This document shows, piece after piece, positions 50,717 through 59,742 of a DNA stretch of 64,000 nt. How positions within the stretch are numbered: the first letter of the stretch is position 1; every line of letters starts with the position of its first letter. The notes under the pieces were generated by a model. It had not been told where the DNA came from. It did no database searches and was given only the letters and a program-made list of their open reading frames with translations. Source of the stretch: Candidatus Roseilinea sp. (GTDB lineage Bacteria > Chloroflexota > Anaerolineae > J036 > Brachytrichaceae); contig AP024676.1 in NCBI GenBank assembly GCA_025998955.1, positions 2,666,001 through 2,730,000 of the forward strand, given 5' to 3'. The position numbers were made by a program, and so were the translations under genes.

Positions 50717-52012
50717 ATGAATCAGATGGGAGCAGCCAGCATATCACTTGACGCAGTGGCGCGTTCTGTCATACCGGCTACACCGGCCGCTCAGCCGCAA
50801 CACAAGCTATCGGTCATCATCCCAGCCTACAACGAAGAAGACGGCATCGCCGAAATCGTCGAGCGCGTGCTCGCCATCGAGCCGGCGCTGAAGAAGGTCG
50901 GCGTGGACGCGCTGGAGCTGATCGTCGTGGACGACGGCAGCAAGGATCGCACCGCGGACATCGTGCGCCGATACTCCGGCGTGCGCCTGATCCAGCATCA
51001 AGTCAACCGGAACTACGGCGGCGCGCTCAAGACCGGTTTCCACCACGCCACTGGCGACCTGCTGGCCTTCCTCGACGCCGACAGCACGTATCCCCCCGAA
51101 TACTTCCCGCAGATGTGCAAGGCAGTGCTGGACGGCGCAGATATGTGCGTGGGCAGCCGCATGGCCGGCGAGAGAAACGATAGCCCCAAGATCCGCCAGA
51201 TCGGCAACTTTCTGTTTGCCCAGCTCGTCAGCCTGATCAGCAACACCCGCGTCACCGACGTGGCCAGCGGCCAGCGCGTATTTCGGCGCGACGTGTTGCC
51301 GCTGCTCTACCCGTTGCCCGACGGTCTGAATTTCACCCCGGCCATGAGCACCCGGGCGCTGCATGAAAACCTGAAGGTGGTCGAAGTAGCCGTGCCGCAT
51401 CACGAACGCTCCGGCCGTAGCAAGCTCGGCGTGGTGCGCGACGGCGTACGCTTCCTCAATGCGATCGTGTGGACCGCGTTGACGTACAATCCCGCCCGCA
51501 TCCTCGGCGCGATCGGCCTGGCTGGGATCGCCTCGGCCCTAGTTGTGGCGCTCGTGCTGACGGCTCAGCGGCTGATGGGGGTGACGCAGCTTGGCCCGTG
51601 GGGGGTGTTCGCCGTGTTCTCCGGCCTGACTTTGGGAGTGGCCGGGGTGAGCGTGTTCACCCTGGGCATGATGTTCAATTATCTGGTGTCGCTCTTCCAT
51701 AAGCGACCGATTCGCCAGGGGATATTCGGCAAGCCCCTCTTCAAAACGCCGCTCGACCGCCAGTTCTGGTGGATGGGCGGAGCGATGGTGGTCGTCGGCG
51801 TTGCGCTTGCGTTCGTCGCACTGGCGCTCGGCCTGAGCAGCAGCGGGCCGGCCGGCAGCAACCGGCAGTGGTTCTGGATGCTGAGCAGCAGCATGATCTT
51901 TCTGGTCGGCGTTCAGTTGATCGTTTCGTGGGTCGTTATGCGCGTCCTGGAAGAATTGGCGCGGCGCGAGGGGCAGGTAGATGCTGATTTGGCCGGCAAC
52001 GCCGTCAAATGA
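50717..52012 (+). CDS. Polyprenyl-phosphate sugar synthase-like GT2 with membrane anchor
   Basis: A GAGAGGA ribosome site precedes the ATG. The 431-residue protein has a GT2 domain: SVIIPAYNEEDGIAEIV (~34-50), ELIVVDDGSKDRTADI (~74-89), NYGGALKTGF and LLAFLDADSTYPPEYFP (~114-130) with the DxD, then VGSRMAGERNDSPKIRQ and the amphipathic anchor region. Four C-terminal helices (~265-420) follow. The plan matches DPM1/GtrB-type enzymes that transfer mannose or glucose from a nucleotide sugar to polyprenyl phosphate. Such lipid-phosphate sugars are the donors of GT-C enzymes, of which a dozen lie upstream; this supply link is an inference. Confidence 0.85.
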   Translation: MNQMGAASISLDAVARSVIPATPAAQPQHKLSVIIPAYNEEDGIAEIVERVLAIEPALKKVGVDALELIVVDDGSKDRTADIVRRYSGVRLIQHQVNRNYGGALKTGFHHATGDLLAFLDADSTYPPEYFPQMCKAVLDGADMCVGSRMAGERNDSPKIRQIGNFLFAQLVSLISNTRVTDVASGQRVFRRDVLPLLYPLPDGLNFTPAMSTRALHENLKVVEVAVPHHERSGRSKLGVVRDGVRFLNAIVWTALTYNPARILGAIGLAGIASALVVALVLTAQRLMGVTQLGPWGVFAVFSGLTLGVAGVSVFTLGMMFNYLVSLFHKRPIRQGIFGKPLFKTPLDRQFWWMGGAMVVVGVALAFVALALGLSSSGPAGSNRQWFWMLSSSMIFLVGVQLIVSWVVMRVLEELARREGQVDADLAGNAVK

Positions 52013-52018
52013 GAGATT

Positions 52019-52047
52019 TTGACAGGGTATAAATCAGGTTTTGATAT
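52019..52047 (+). promoter_or_regulatory. Sigma70-type promoter (TTGACA, 17 bp, TGATAT)
   Basis: A perfect -35 TTGACA (52019-52024) is spaced 17 bp from TGATAT (52042-52047), right after the GT2 stop. It would start an mRNA with a ~130-nt leader before the radical SAM ATG. It is the best-formed promoter seen in the window. Confidence 0.6.
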
Positions 52048-52182
52048 CCCTGCGAATCTAAATTGGATGCGGTTCGGCGCGCGTGCTTCGACAAAAAGAC
52101 AGAGTGTGGCGCGCGCCGGTGGTGCATTGAACCGGCGCAGCCGACAGGTGCACTAGAGCAATCGCGAGGGAAGGAAACTGAA

Positions 52183-54009
52183 ATGAGCGAGCATAAGTCA
52201 AACACAGAATCGAAGACGCCGGCCTCGGCGCCTGCCGCGCCGCAGAAGAAAGACCCATTCCAAGAGGCGCTCAAGCCGCTGAGCCGGGAAGAGCAGCTCA
52301 AGCTCAACCTGGGCACCCGCGGCGTGCGCAATCTGCCCGCGCCGCGCTTCCCGGATGCCGACCTGGCCGTGCGCGCTAAGGGCATCCGCCGGCCAGCCTA
52401 CAAAGTAGATATCCTGCTGGTCAATCCTCCGACGCCCGACGGCGCGATCTGGATCCGCAGCCAACACCGCGTCGGCCGCCGCAGCCGAGAGAACATGATC
52501 TGGCCGCAGATGGAGCTGGCGCAGATGGCGGCAATGCTGGACAAGGATTACAGCGTTGCGGTGATTGACGCCAACGCCGAGCGCATGAGCTGGCCGGAGT
52601 TCGAGGCCAAGCTCAAGGAACTCCGCCCGCGCTTTTACCTCACCCAGGTGACTGCGCCGACGCTGACCAACGACATGTACGGCGCATTCCTGGCCCGCAG
52701 TCTGGGCGCCATCACGATGGGCTTCGGCACGCACGTCACGCCCATGCCGCGCGAGACGCTGGAGAACTTCCCGGCGCTCGACTTCGTGCTGCGCGGCGAG
52801 CCGGAACTCATCCTGCGCGAGCTGATGGACACCATCATGGTGGTCAACGGCGATTGGAAGAAGACCGAGGACGGTAAGTTGATCAAGCCGGACGGCACGT
52901 TGGCCGATGCGGATGGCCACATGGCGCACATGATGAAGGATGCCGACCCCACTTGGGTGCCGGCTTGGTCGCTCGAATCGCTGGAAGAGCCGATCGCTGA
53001 CGACCGCATGAAGATCACTTACACGCAACTTGCGGCGATCAAAGGGCTGGCCTGGCGACGCGGCAGCGAGGTCGTCGTCAACTTCGACCGGCCGTTCATC
53101 CGCAACCTGGATGACCTGCCCATCCCGCGCCACGACCTGCTGCCCTACGACAAGTACCGCATCCCCATGATCAAAGGCCCGTATACGTTCATCGTGACGA
53201 GCCGCGGCTGCACGGCCGGCTGCAAGTACTGCATCAAGCACGTCAGCTACCAGTACTCCATTCGCCTACGCACGCCGGAGAACATCATGGAGGAGCTGTG
53301 GACGTTGAAGAAGCTCGGCGTCAAGCATGTGCACATGTATGCCGACCTGTTCACCGTCAATCGCGACCAAGTGGTCGGCCTGTGCAAGCTGATGATCGAG
53401 CAGAAGATCGGCCTGACCTGGACGTGCAACAGCCGCGTGGACTACGTGGACGAGGAGATGCTCGAGCTGATGGCCCAGGCCGGCTGCAACCTAATTTCGT
53501 GGGGCATCGAAAGCGCCAACGAGCAAATCCTCAAGAAGGCCGCCAAAGGCTATCGCATGGAGCAAGCGCCGCGCGCGCTGACCTGGGCGCGCAAGCATGG
53601 CATCAAGAACTGGGGTTACTTCATCATCGGCCTGCCTGGCGAGACGGTCGAGACCATCCGCGAGACGATTGACTTTGCCAAGAAGCTGCCACTGGACGTG
53701 GCGCTGTTCCATGTGGCTGCGCCCTATCCGGGCACGCCGTTCTTCTTCGAGGTACTGGAGCACAACTGGTTCCGGCCCGGCACGCAGTGGGAACAGGTGG
53801 ACATGGACAAAGGCACCGTGCTCGATTACCCCGGGCTGACGGCCGAGGAGCTGGAGTATTGGCAGAAGCGCGCCTTCCGCGAGTGGGCCTTCCGCCCTGG
53901 ACCGATCTTGACCTTCCTGAAGAGCATCAACGGCCCGGAAGTGATCAAGAGCGCACTCGAAATCGGCATCGGCTCGGTGAAATGGGCGCTGGGCAAGAAA
54001 GAAGCGTAA
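52183..54009 (+). CDS. B12-binding-domain radical SAM protein
   Basis: The ATG at 52183 has GGAAGGAA upstream; the frame to 52063 is leader. The 608-residue protein has an Ala/Lys/Pro-rich N-terminus, a cobalamin-binding Rossmann domain (VDILLVNPPTPDG at ~70, MELAQMAAMLDKDY, GFGTHVTPMPR) and a radical SAM domain with the cluster motif SRGCTAGCKYCIKH (CxxxCxxC, ~340-353). SWGIESANEQILKKAAKGYR and GYFIIGLPGETVETI are also class hallmarks. The C-terminus (PGLTAEELEYWQKRAFREW) is like BchE/HpnP-type enzymes. The reaction is not evident; C-methylation or ring chemistry on a lipid or glycan is possible given the flanking polysaccharide genes. Confidence 0.85.
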   Translation: MSEHKSNTESKTPASAPAAPQKKDPFQEALKPLSREEQLKLNLGTRGVRNLPAPRFPDADLAVRAKGIRRPAYKVDILLVNPPTPDGAIWIRSQHRVGRRSRENMIWPQMELAQMAAMLDKDYSVAVIDANAERMSWPEFEAKLKELRPRFYLTQVTAPTLTNDMYGAFLARSLGAITMGFGTHVTPMPRETLENFPALDFVLRGEPELILRELMDTIMVVNGDWKKTEDGKLIKPDGTLADADGHMAHMMKDADPTWVPAWSLESLEEPIADDRMKITYTQLAAIKGLAWRRGSEVVVNFDRPFIRNLDDLPIPRHDLLPYDKYRIPMIKGPYTFIVTSRGCTAGCKYCIKHVSYQYSIRLRTPENIMEELWTLKKLGVKHVHMYADLFTVNRDQVVGLCKLMIEQKIGLTWTCNSRVDYVDEEMLELMAQAGCNLISWGIESANEQILKKAAKGYRMEQAPRALTWARKHGIKNWGYFIIGLPGETVETIRETIDFAKKLPLDVALFHVAAPYPGTPFFFEVLEHNWFRPGTQWEQVDMDKGTVLDYPGLTAEELEYWQKRAFREWAFRPGPILTFLKSINGPEVIKSALEIGIGSVKWALGKKEA

Positions 54010-54035
54010 AACCACATCCGCCCCCGAATTTCTTC

Positions 54036-54081
54036 ACTCCCGACTTCCGACTCCTGATCACGGGGGGCGGAAGTCGGGAGT
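54036..54081 (+). other. Perfect 14-bp hairpin before the O-antigen-ligase-like gene
   Basis: ACTCCCGACTTCCG (54036-54049) and CGGAAGTCGGGAGT (54068-54081) pair perfectly around an 18-nt loop. The arms are built of heptad units (ACTCCCG, ACTTCCG). The right arm contains GGGAG, the only ribosome-site-like sequence before the TTG at 54091, so the hairpin could hide it. It could also be a terminator for the upstream gene, but it lacks a T-tract. Confidence 0.65.
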
Positions 54082-54090
54082 CGGTTCGTC

Positions 54091-55707
54091 TTGATCCGCC
54101 GCACCGCGTTCGACTTACCGCTCGCGCTGTTCATCGCCTCGGCAGTGCTGGGGCTATGGACTGCGTATGACCAAGATGCCGCCTGGAGCAAATTCTGGCC
54201 GATTGTGAGCGGCATCGCGGCTTTCTACGCGGTTGCCTGGATGCCGGAGCGGGTGGAGCAGATTGAGCCGCTGCGGTTGATCTTCGCGGCGCTGCCGGCC
54301 ATTGTTGGTATCTACTTCCTCCTCACCAACGACTGGCGCGAGCCCCATAACGCCACCCACTGGTTGTATCAGCAACTGCCGCAGATCGCCGAGGCGTTGC
54401 CCGCGTTGCCCGGCTACCGCCTACATGCGAATACGCTCGGCGGCGTCATGGCGGTCTTCATCCCTTTACAGGTTGCCGGGCTCTTCAACGACGGCGCGCG
54501 CTTGCGTCCGCTTCGAGTAGCGCTTGGCCTCGTCACCGTCGGCTTTTCGCTGGCGATGTTGGCGTTGGGTCGCTCACAGGGCGCGGTATTGGCGTTGGCG
54601 CTCACGACTGCAGGATGGCTGCTGCACCTGGTCTACGCACGAGTAAATCGGCGCTGGGCGTGGCCGATGGCGCTGGTCACGCTGGCCGCGCCGTTGATGA
54701 TCGGCGTGGCCCTCTTCGGCGAGCGCCTGCTGGAGTGGCGCGGGGATCGCACAGATGTCTGGCAGAACAGCTTCGCCCTGGCGAGCGATTATCCGTTCAC
54801 CGGCCTGGGCCTCGATAACTTCGTGATGCCCTACTCGACCTACGTGGTGCTCGTCCATGTAGAGCACACGTATCATGCGCATAACCTGTATCTCGACTTG
54901 TGGTTGAATCAAGGCTTGCCGGGCTTGATCGCATTCGTCATGATGCTGCTCGTCGCCTTCACGCGGCGCAACACCGCTTCGCAGTGGCGCGCGGCGGCGC
55001 TGGCTGCAGTAGCAGTGCTGGCGCTGCACGGCATCGTGGATGACGCGCTCTACGGCTATCATGGTGGCAAACTTGCCGTGCTGATGTTCATGCCGTTCGG
55101 GTTGCTGGCCCGGCCCGATGCGCGATTTGCCGACGCATCCCGCGAAGCGCGGGGCGGCCGGCTGCGCCCGACCATCCTTGTGTTCGCCGGCGCGGCCCTG
55201 ATCATTGGGCTGGGTGTCTTGGCAGCACTGCCGGCGACGCGGGCGGCGTTCTATCGCAACCGCGGCACGTTGGCGCAGACGAAGGCGGAACTTGCAGCCT
55301 ATCGGCTGCATCGTGAGGGCAACTTACAGGATGGGATGCGCTTAAGACCGGAGGTCAACCTACAACCGGCAATGGACGATTACCTGGCGGCGCTGGTGGA
55401 GAATCCATGGGACGCCGGCGCGAATCGCCGTCTGGCTCAGATCGAGCTGACCTTCAGGCAATATGATCAGGCGCACGACCGGCTGCTCAAGGCATATGCG
55501 TCGGCGCCCTACCACCGTGCAACGCGCCAGTTGCTGGGCGAAAGTTATGCGATGCGGGGTGATGTCGCCGAGGCGGCGCGCTTGTGGCGAACGCTAGACG
55601 TATCGCAGGGCCAATTGACGATTCGCGTGTGGTGGTATGCACTTTTCACACAACAGGAGGAACGCGCGAGATGGATCGAACGCACCATCGCGGCTCTCGA
55701 GCCGTGA
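54091..55707 (+). CDS. O-antigen ligase/polymerase-like membrane protein with TPR-like tail
   Basis: The start is a TTG at 54091, with no ATG or GTG nearby at the N-terminus. The 538-residue protein has about 11 helices (residues ~8-395). The Wzy/WaaL-type signature region is clear: periplasmic loop LASDYPFTGLGLDNFVMPYS and HTYHAHNLYLDLWLNQGLPGLIAF (~255-278). The soluble C-terminus (~440-535: NPWDAGANRRLAQIELTF, YDQAHDRLLKAYASAPYHRA) forms TPR-like helix pairs, which some O-antigen ligases carry. It would join or polymerise polysaccharide outside the membrane. Its 3' end overlaps the start of the next gene by 37 nt, so the two are coupled. Confidence 0.8.
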   Translation: MIRRTAFDLPLALFIASAVLGLWTAYDQDAAWSKFWPIVSGIAAFYAVAWMPERVEQIEPLRLIFAALPAIVGIYFLLTNDWREPHNATHWLYQQLPQIAEALPALPGYRLHANTLGGVMAVFIPLQVAGLFNDGARLRPLRVALGLVTVGFSLAMLALGRSQGAVLALALTTAGWLLHLVYARVNRRWAWPMALVTLAAPLMIGVALFGERLLEWRGDRTDVWQNSFALASDYPFTGLGLDNFVMPYSTYVVLVHVEHTYHAHNLYLDLWLNQGLPGLIAFVMMLLVAFTRRNTASQWRAAALAAVAVLALHGIVDDALYGYHGGKLAVLMFMPFGLLARPDARFADASREARGGRLRPTILVFAGAALIIGLGVLAALPATRAAFYRNRGTLAQTKAELAAYRLHREGNLQDGMRLRPEVNLQPAMDDYLAALVENPWDAGANRRLAQIELTFRQYDQAHDRLLKAYASAPYHRATRQLLGESYAMRGDVAEAARLWRTLDVSQGQLTIRVWWYALFTQQEERARWIERTIAALEP

Positions 55708-58460
55708 TCATTCTGGCGTCGCTGGCTGCGATGGTCGCAGCGGCGCTGGTAGGGATATTTGTGTCGCCGGGGGGCGCGTCCCAACGGGCGCGGGCGCAGG
55801 CCGAGGCGTTGTGGTCGGCGCCGGTCAACCTATCGGTGTCCGGCTCGGCGTCGCGTCCGGCGATTGCGTTGGCACCGGGCAACGTGGCGCACGCGCTATG
55901 GTGGGATACGCTCGATGGCGCGCGCTACGTCCGTGGCGTCATCAGCGGCACACAGACGCTCTGGGCGAAGCCACAGCCGGTGCCGTTCCTCGTCGGCGAG
56001 AGCAAGCGCGACCCTAGCACCAACAAGGTGACGTTGGCGCCGCCGGCCCAACTCAGCATGGCGGCGGACAACACCGGCGCAGTGCATGTCACCTGGTTAG
56101 ATACCGATCGCGGACTGCGCTATGCCTTCATGCCGCCGAACGGCCGCCTGGGTCAAGGCCCGCGGTTGACGGATCAAGCCCTGGCCAGCAGCATGTCCAT
56201 TGACATCAGTGGCACGCTGCGCATGGCCTACGTGCAGTCGTCCCAGGCGCCGGGCTCGCCGGCCGGTGTGTACTACGTGCGCCGTTCCGGCGGGGCAATC
56301 CAACGCACACTGGTGTATTCCTCCACTTACTTCCGCACGGCCGATCCAGGCAGCGTGAGCGTCGCCGTCGCTGCCGATGGCATCGGTAACGTCATCGTCG
56401 CTTGGCGACAGTCGCCGGAAGATCAGGCCCAATTCGCTCGCTCGGCCGACAACGGGTTGAAATGGAGCGCGCCGCAGCCGATTGCCGCGGTCAGCGAGCT
56501 GTTCGGTATTGCGACTCAGGTCGGCGTTGCAGTGACGCCTGCCAGAGAATTTCTGTTGATCTGGCGCGACTCGACCGCGCCGGGATGCGGCATGACCCAG
56601 CGTCGCTCATCCGACGGCGGGCAGACGTGGTCGCCGCCGGAGCGCGTGCTCAGCGACCTCAAGCGCTGTCCGGCGCGGTGGGCGTTCACTATTGGCAGCG
56701 ATGGCAAGTTGTGGTTCATCGGCACGCCGGCTAGCGAGGCGCCACTTTCCGATACCAACGGGGTGCTCGCGGCCTGGGATGGATCGAACTGGTCGAAACC
56801 GGCCGATATCCAGTTGGGTTATCAGGATAGCGTCACTCAGCGAACGCGTATCCTAGGCTGCCTACATATGGCGCTGGCCGGTGGGAGCCTGGCGGCTATC
56901 GGCTGCGATGTGCGCGGTGATGTATGGTCTTTGCACAGCGTCGCCGGCCTAGAGCGATTCCTGCCGGTCGAACAGGTGAGCTGGGATCCGCCCATCAACC
57001 TCTCGGCAGCCCGCACGGCGCAGGTGCAGGAGAATGAAGCGCGTCGCGCGACTACGGAGACCACTCAGCACGTCGCGATAGCGACGGATCGCGATGGCCA
57101 AATCTATGCCCTCTGGTCGCGCGCGGACAGCGCTGCTATGCCGGCCAACCGCTTGGACATCGCCGTCTTCAAGGGCGATCGCTTCCTCTCGCCCGCTGCC
57201 ATCCTGCGCGTAGATCGCAGTAACGCCGGCGCCGATCCGAACGCGGCGATGGCGAAGTTGGATGCGCCGAGCCTGGCCGTCAACGCAAACGCGAACACCT
57301 TGCGCCTGCACCTAGTGTGGAGCGGCGGTCCATCTGGCCGGCCTTTCTATAGCCGGGCGTTTGCGCGTGATGCGAACGTATCGAGCGGCTGGGCACAACC
57401 GCAGCCGTTGCCGGCGCTCACGCCAATCGGCGGTGCGCCGGACATCGTCGCCGACCCGCGCGGCCAACTGCTCTATGTGATCTACACGATCCCCTTCAAC
57501 GAGTTGCGCGGCGTGTATCTGGTGCGTTCCGAAGACGACGGCAATACGTGGTCGGAGCCGATCCTGGTCGCGGACGGCGCGATTCAAAATTGGGATGCGG
57601 TAGACCAACCTCGCATTGCGCTCGACCCAGCGAACGAGACGCTGCATGCCGTGTGGTTGCAGACGGTTCTCCCGGGCACGACCGGCTCGCGCGCGGTGTA
57701 CTACGCCCGATCGCTGGACAGAGGCAAGACTTGGTCCGCGCCGCTACTCGTAGCACAGGGCGATGTAGACGCCCCGCGCGTCGCGTTAACCGAGCCCGGC
57801 GTCGTGGTGTTGACGTGGAACCTCACGCATCGGATCAGCAGCGTATCTCAGACCAGCAATACCTGGTATCAGGTGTCCGGAGACGGCGGCGCGCGCTGGT
57901 CCCAACCCATGCCTGTGCCGGGGTTCGAGAACGTGACCGGCGGCAGCGCGCTCGCTGGCGACCAGAGCGGCCAACTTTATCTGACGGCGCTCTCGACTGG
58001 CTCAGGGGGTCAGGCCCGGCTGTTATTCACCCAGTGGCGCGGCCAGGGCTGGGGGCCGGTGGATGAATTCAGCATGGGCCAGACGGCGGTAACGGGCAAC
58101 ACCGCGGCCGGTGCGCTGGTGGCGCGCAGCGGCCTGTTGCAACTGGTCATGCGTCTATTTGAACTGAAGCCAGACGGCACCGGCGTTTGGGAGTCCGTCG
58201 CGATCTCTCGGCGGGTAGCGCCGGTCGAGTTGACGCCGCTGCCGACCTTCACACCGCTCCCACCGCCGGCGCCGACGCCGACACCGATCTTACTGCCGAC
58301 GGAAGTGTCACTCACTGAATCGGTGCCGACGACCTTGCCGCTCGAAGCGCCGGAGTCGAGCCCGCTCGGCGCTAATCTGTTGCTGATCAGCGCCGGCATC
58401 GCAGCGATCGTCGTCGTGACGGGCGCGGTGATCGGCTTGATGCTCATGCGCCGGCGGTAG
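55671..58460 (+). CDS. Surface-anchored Asp-box (sialidase-fold) protein
   Basis: The ATG at 55671 has AGGAGG upstream and lies inside the end of the preceding gene. The 929-residue protein has a signal-anchor segment (AVIILASLAAMVAAALVGIFV, ~residues 10-30). The body carries at least five Asp-box (BNR) motifs, among them SADNGLKWSAP, SSDGGQTWSPP, SEDDGNTWSEP, SLDRGKTWSAP and SGDGGARWSQP, as in beta-propeller sialidases. A Pro/Thr linker (PTFTPLPPPAPTPTPI, ~865) and a C-terminal helix plus RRR (LLLISAGIAAIVVVTGAVIG, ~905-925) anchor it to the membrane. The catalytic Arg triad of sialidases is not certain. A glycan-binding or hydrolytic role at the surface is inferred. Confidence 0.8.
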   Translation: MDRTHHRGSRAVIILASLAAMVAAALVGIFVSPGGASQRARAQAEALWSAPVNLSVSGSASRPAIALAPGNVAHALWWDTLDGARYVRGVISGTQTLWAKPQPVPFLVGESKRDPSTNKVTLAPPAQLSMAADNTGAVHVTWLDTDRGLRYAFMPPNGRLGQGPRLTDQALASSMSIDISGTLRMAYVQSSQAPGSPAGVYYVRRSGGAIQRTLVYSSTYFRTADPGSVSVAVAADGIGNVIVAWRQSPEDQAQFARSADNGLKWSAPQPIAAVSELFGIATQVGVAVTPAREFLLIWRDSTAPGCGMTQRRSSDGGQTWSPPERVLSDLKRCPARWAFTIGSDGKLWFIGTPASEAPLSDTNGVLAAWDGSNWSKPADIQLGYQDSVTQRTRILGCLHMALAGGSLAAIGCDVRGDVWSLHSVAGLERFLPVEQVSWDPPINLSAARTAQVQENEARRATTETTQHVAIATDRDGQIYALWSRADSAAMPANRLDIAVFKGDRFLSPAAILRVDRSNAGADPNAAMAKLDAPSLAVNANANTLRLHLVWSGGPSGRPFYSRAFARDANVSSGWAQPQPLPALTPIGGAPDIVADPRGQLLYVIYTIPFNELRGVYLVRSEDDGNTWSEPILVADGAIQNWDAVDQPRIALDPANETLHAVWLQTVLPGTTGSRAVYYARSLDRGKTWSAPLLVAQGDVDAPRVALTEPGVVVLTWNLTHRISSVSQTSNTWYQVSGDGGARWSQPMPVPGFENVTGGSALAGDQSGQLYLTALSTGSGGQARLLFTQWRGQGWGPVDEFSMGQTAVTGNTAAGALVARSGLLQLVMRLFELKPDGTGVWESVAISRRVAPVELTPLPTFTPLPPPAPTPTPILLPTEVSLTESVPTTLPLEAPESSPLGANLLLISAGIAAIVVVTGAVIGLMLMRRR

Positions 58461-58515
58461 TCTTATTGAACCCTCACGGGTGCATACGAGCCAGACGTTG
58501 ACCGATGGCGGCGCC

Positions 58516-58588
58516 GATTCATGAATCACCCATGTCTTACGCGGCGATTGCAATCGCGCCACGCAAAGCTAAGTCGCCCTTCGGCGAC
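58516..58588. repeat. Cluster of three short palindromes
   Basis: GATTCATGAATC (58516-58527) and GCGATTGCAATCGC (58544-58557) are perfect, and GTCGCC/GGCGAC (58573-58588) is a 6-bp stem with CTTC loop. They lie in the 236-bp gap before the epimerase gene and resemble the cluster at 25.8-26.3 kb in kind. Confidence 0.6.
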
Positions 58589-58643
58589 CGGCGGTCTGAT
58601 CCGCGGAGGCGGACTTCGTCTTGAGTTGTCCACGACTTTGAGT

Positions 58644-58691
58644 CGCTATGCAGAGTGGTGCAACTGGTGCATAGCGAAAGTCAATCTTTCG
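58644..58691 (+). other. Two abutting leader hairpins upstream of the epimerase gene
   Basis: CGCTATGC (58644-58651) pairs with GCATAGCG (58669-58676), and CGAAAG (58675-58680) pairs with CTTTCG (58686-58691). The two share CG at the junction, so they are mutually exclusive at the base. The second ends 5 nt before the ATG. Confidence 0.5.
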
Positions 58692-58696
58692 AGTTC

Positions 58697-59623
58697 ATGG
58701 CAGATACCGTAATCGTGACCGGCGGCGCGGGCTTCATCGGCTCGCACGTCGTTGATGCGTTCATCGAGGCGGGCTACGAAGCCGCAGTGATTGACAATAT
58801 GCACAGCGGCGATCCGGCGAACGTCAACCCGCGCGCGCGTCTCTACCAGGCCGACATCCGCGACGCGGAAGCGTTGGAGCGCATCTTCGCTGCCGAGAAG
58901 CCGGTCGTCGTTTCACATCAGGCCGCATTGGCCGATGTGCGGCAAAGCTTGGCGTGCCCTGATCTGTACGCTGATGTCAACATCATCGGCACGATCCGCG
59001 TGCTGGAAGCAGCACGGCGACACGGCGCGCGCAAGGTGATCTTCGCCTCGACAGGCGGCGCGATCTACGGCGAGACCGACCGCATTCCGACGCCCGAGGA
59101 CGCCGACGCACGCCCGTTGGACTTCTACGGCATCAGCAAGCTTGCCTGCGAGTATTACCTCTCCAGCTATCAGCGCAACTATGGACTGGACTACTGCGCA
59201 TTGCGCTACGGCAACGTCTATGGGCCGCGGCAGAATGCGAGGGGGGAAGCCGGCGTCGTAGCCATCTTCGCTGTGAAGATGTTGCGAGGTGAGCAAGCGA
59301 TCATCAACGGCGACGGCCGGCAGACGCGCGACTTCGTGTATGTCGAAGATGTCGCGCGAGCAAACTTGCTCGCTGCGACGCGTGGCAGCGGCGTCTACAA
59401 CATCGGTACCGGCGTGACCGCCGACGTGAATGCGATCTTCGCTCACCTGGCACAGGTCACGGGGTATGCGCTGCCGCAGGTGCACGGGCCGGCCAAGCCG
59501 AGCGAGGTCAGGCAAAGTTGTCTCGACCCCACGAAGGCCCGCCGCGAACTGGGCTGGTCAGCGAGTGTGTCGTTGACCGAAGGGTTGGCGAGAACGGCGC
59601 GTTCGTTTTCGCACCAGTGTTGA
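58697..59623 (+). CDS. NAD-dependent UDP-glucose 4-epimerase-like protein
   Basis: The ATG at 58697 begins MADTVIVTGGAGFIGSHVVD, the normal start of the family; the upstream extension to 58655 is leader. The 308-residue extended SDR has the GxxGxxG motif (TGGAGFIGSH, ~8-17), acidic NAD-ribose site (VIDNMHSG, ~32-39), FASTGGAIYGE (~118-128) with catalytic Ser/Thr and DFYGISKLACEYY (~145-157) with Tyr/Lys. RYGNVYGPRQNARGEAGV (~172) is the sugar-binding loop. It interconverts nucleotide-sugar epimers, probably UDP-glucose and UDP-galactose or a relative, for the surface-glycan genes around it. Exact specificity cannot be read. Confidence 0.85.
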   Translation: MADTVIVTGGAGFIGSHVVDAFIEAGYEAAVIDNMHSGDPANVNPRARLYQADIRDAEALERIFAAEKPVVVSHQAALADVRQSLACPDLYADVNIIGTIRVLEAARRHGARKVIFASTGGAIYGETDRIPTPEDADARPLDFYGISKLACEYYLSSYQRNYGLDYCALRYGNVYGPRQNARGEAGVVAIFAVKMLRGEQAIINGDGRQTRDFVYVEDVARANLLAATRGSGVYNIGTGVTADVNAIFAHLAQVTGYALPQVHGPAKPSEVRQSCLDPTKARRELGWSASVSLTEGLARTARSFSHQC

Positions 59624-59742
59624 GTTGCGGAGTTGTCGTCAGGCAACGACTCTCTGGATGTGAGGCATCTCCGACTGCCTTGCTGATTGGTGAACTGTAG
59701 ACGTATCATCCCAGAACACTTTGAGTCTTGTCTGAGAAAATA

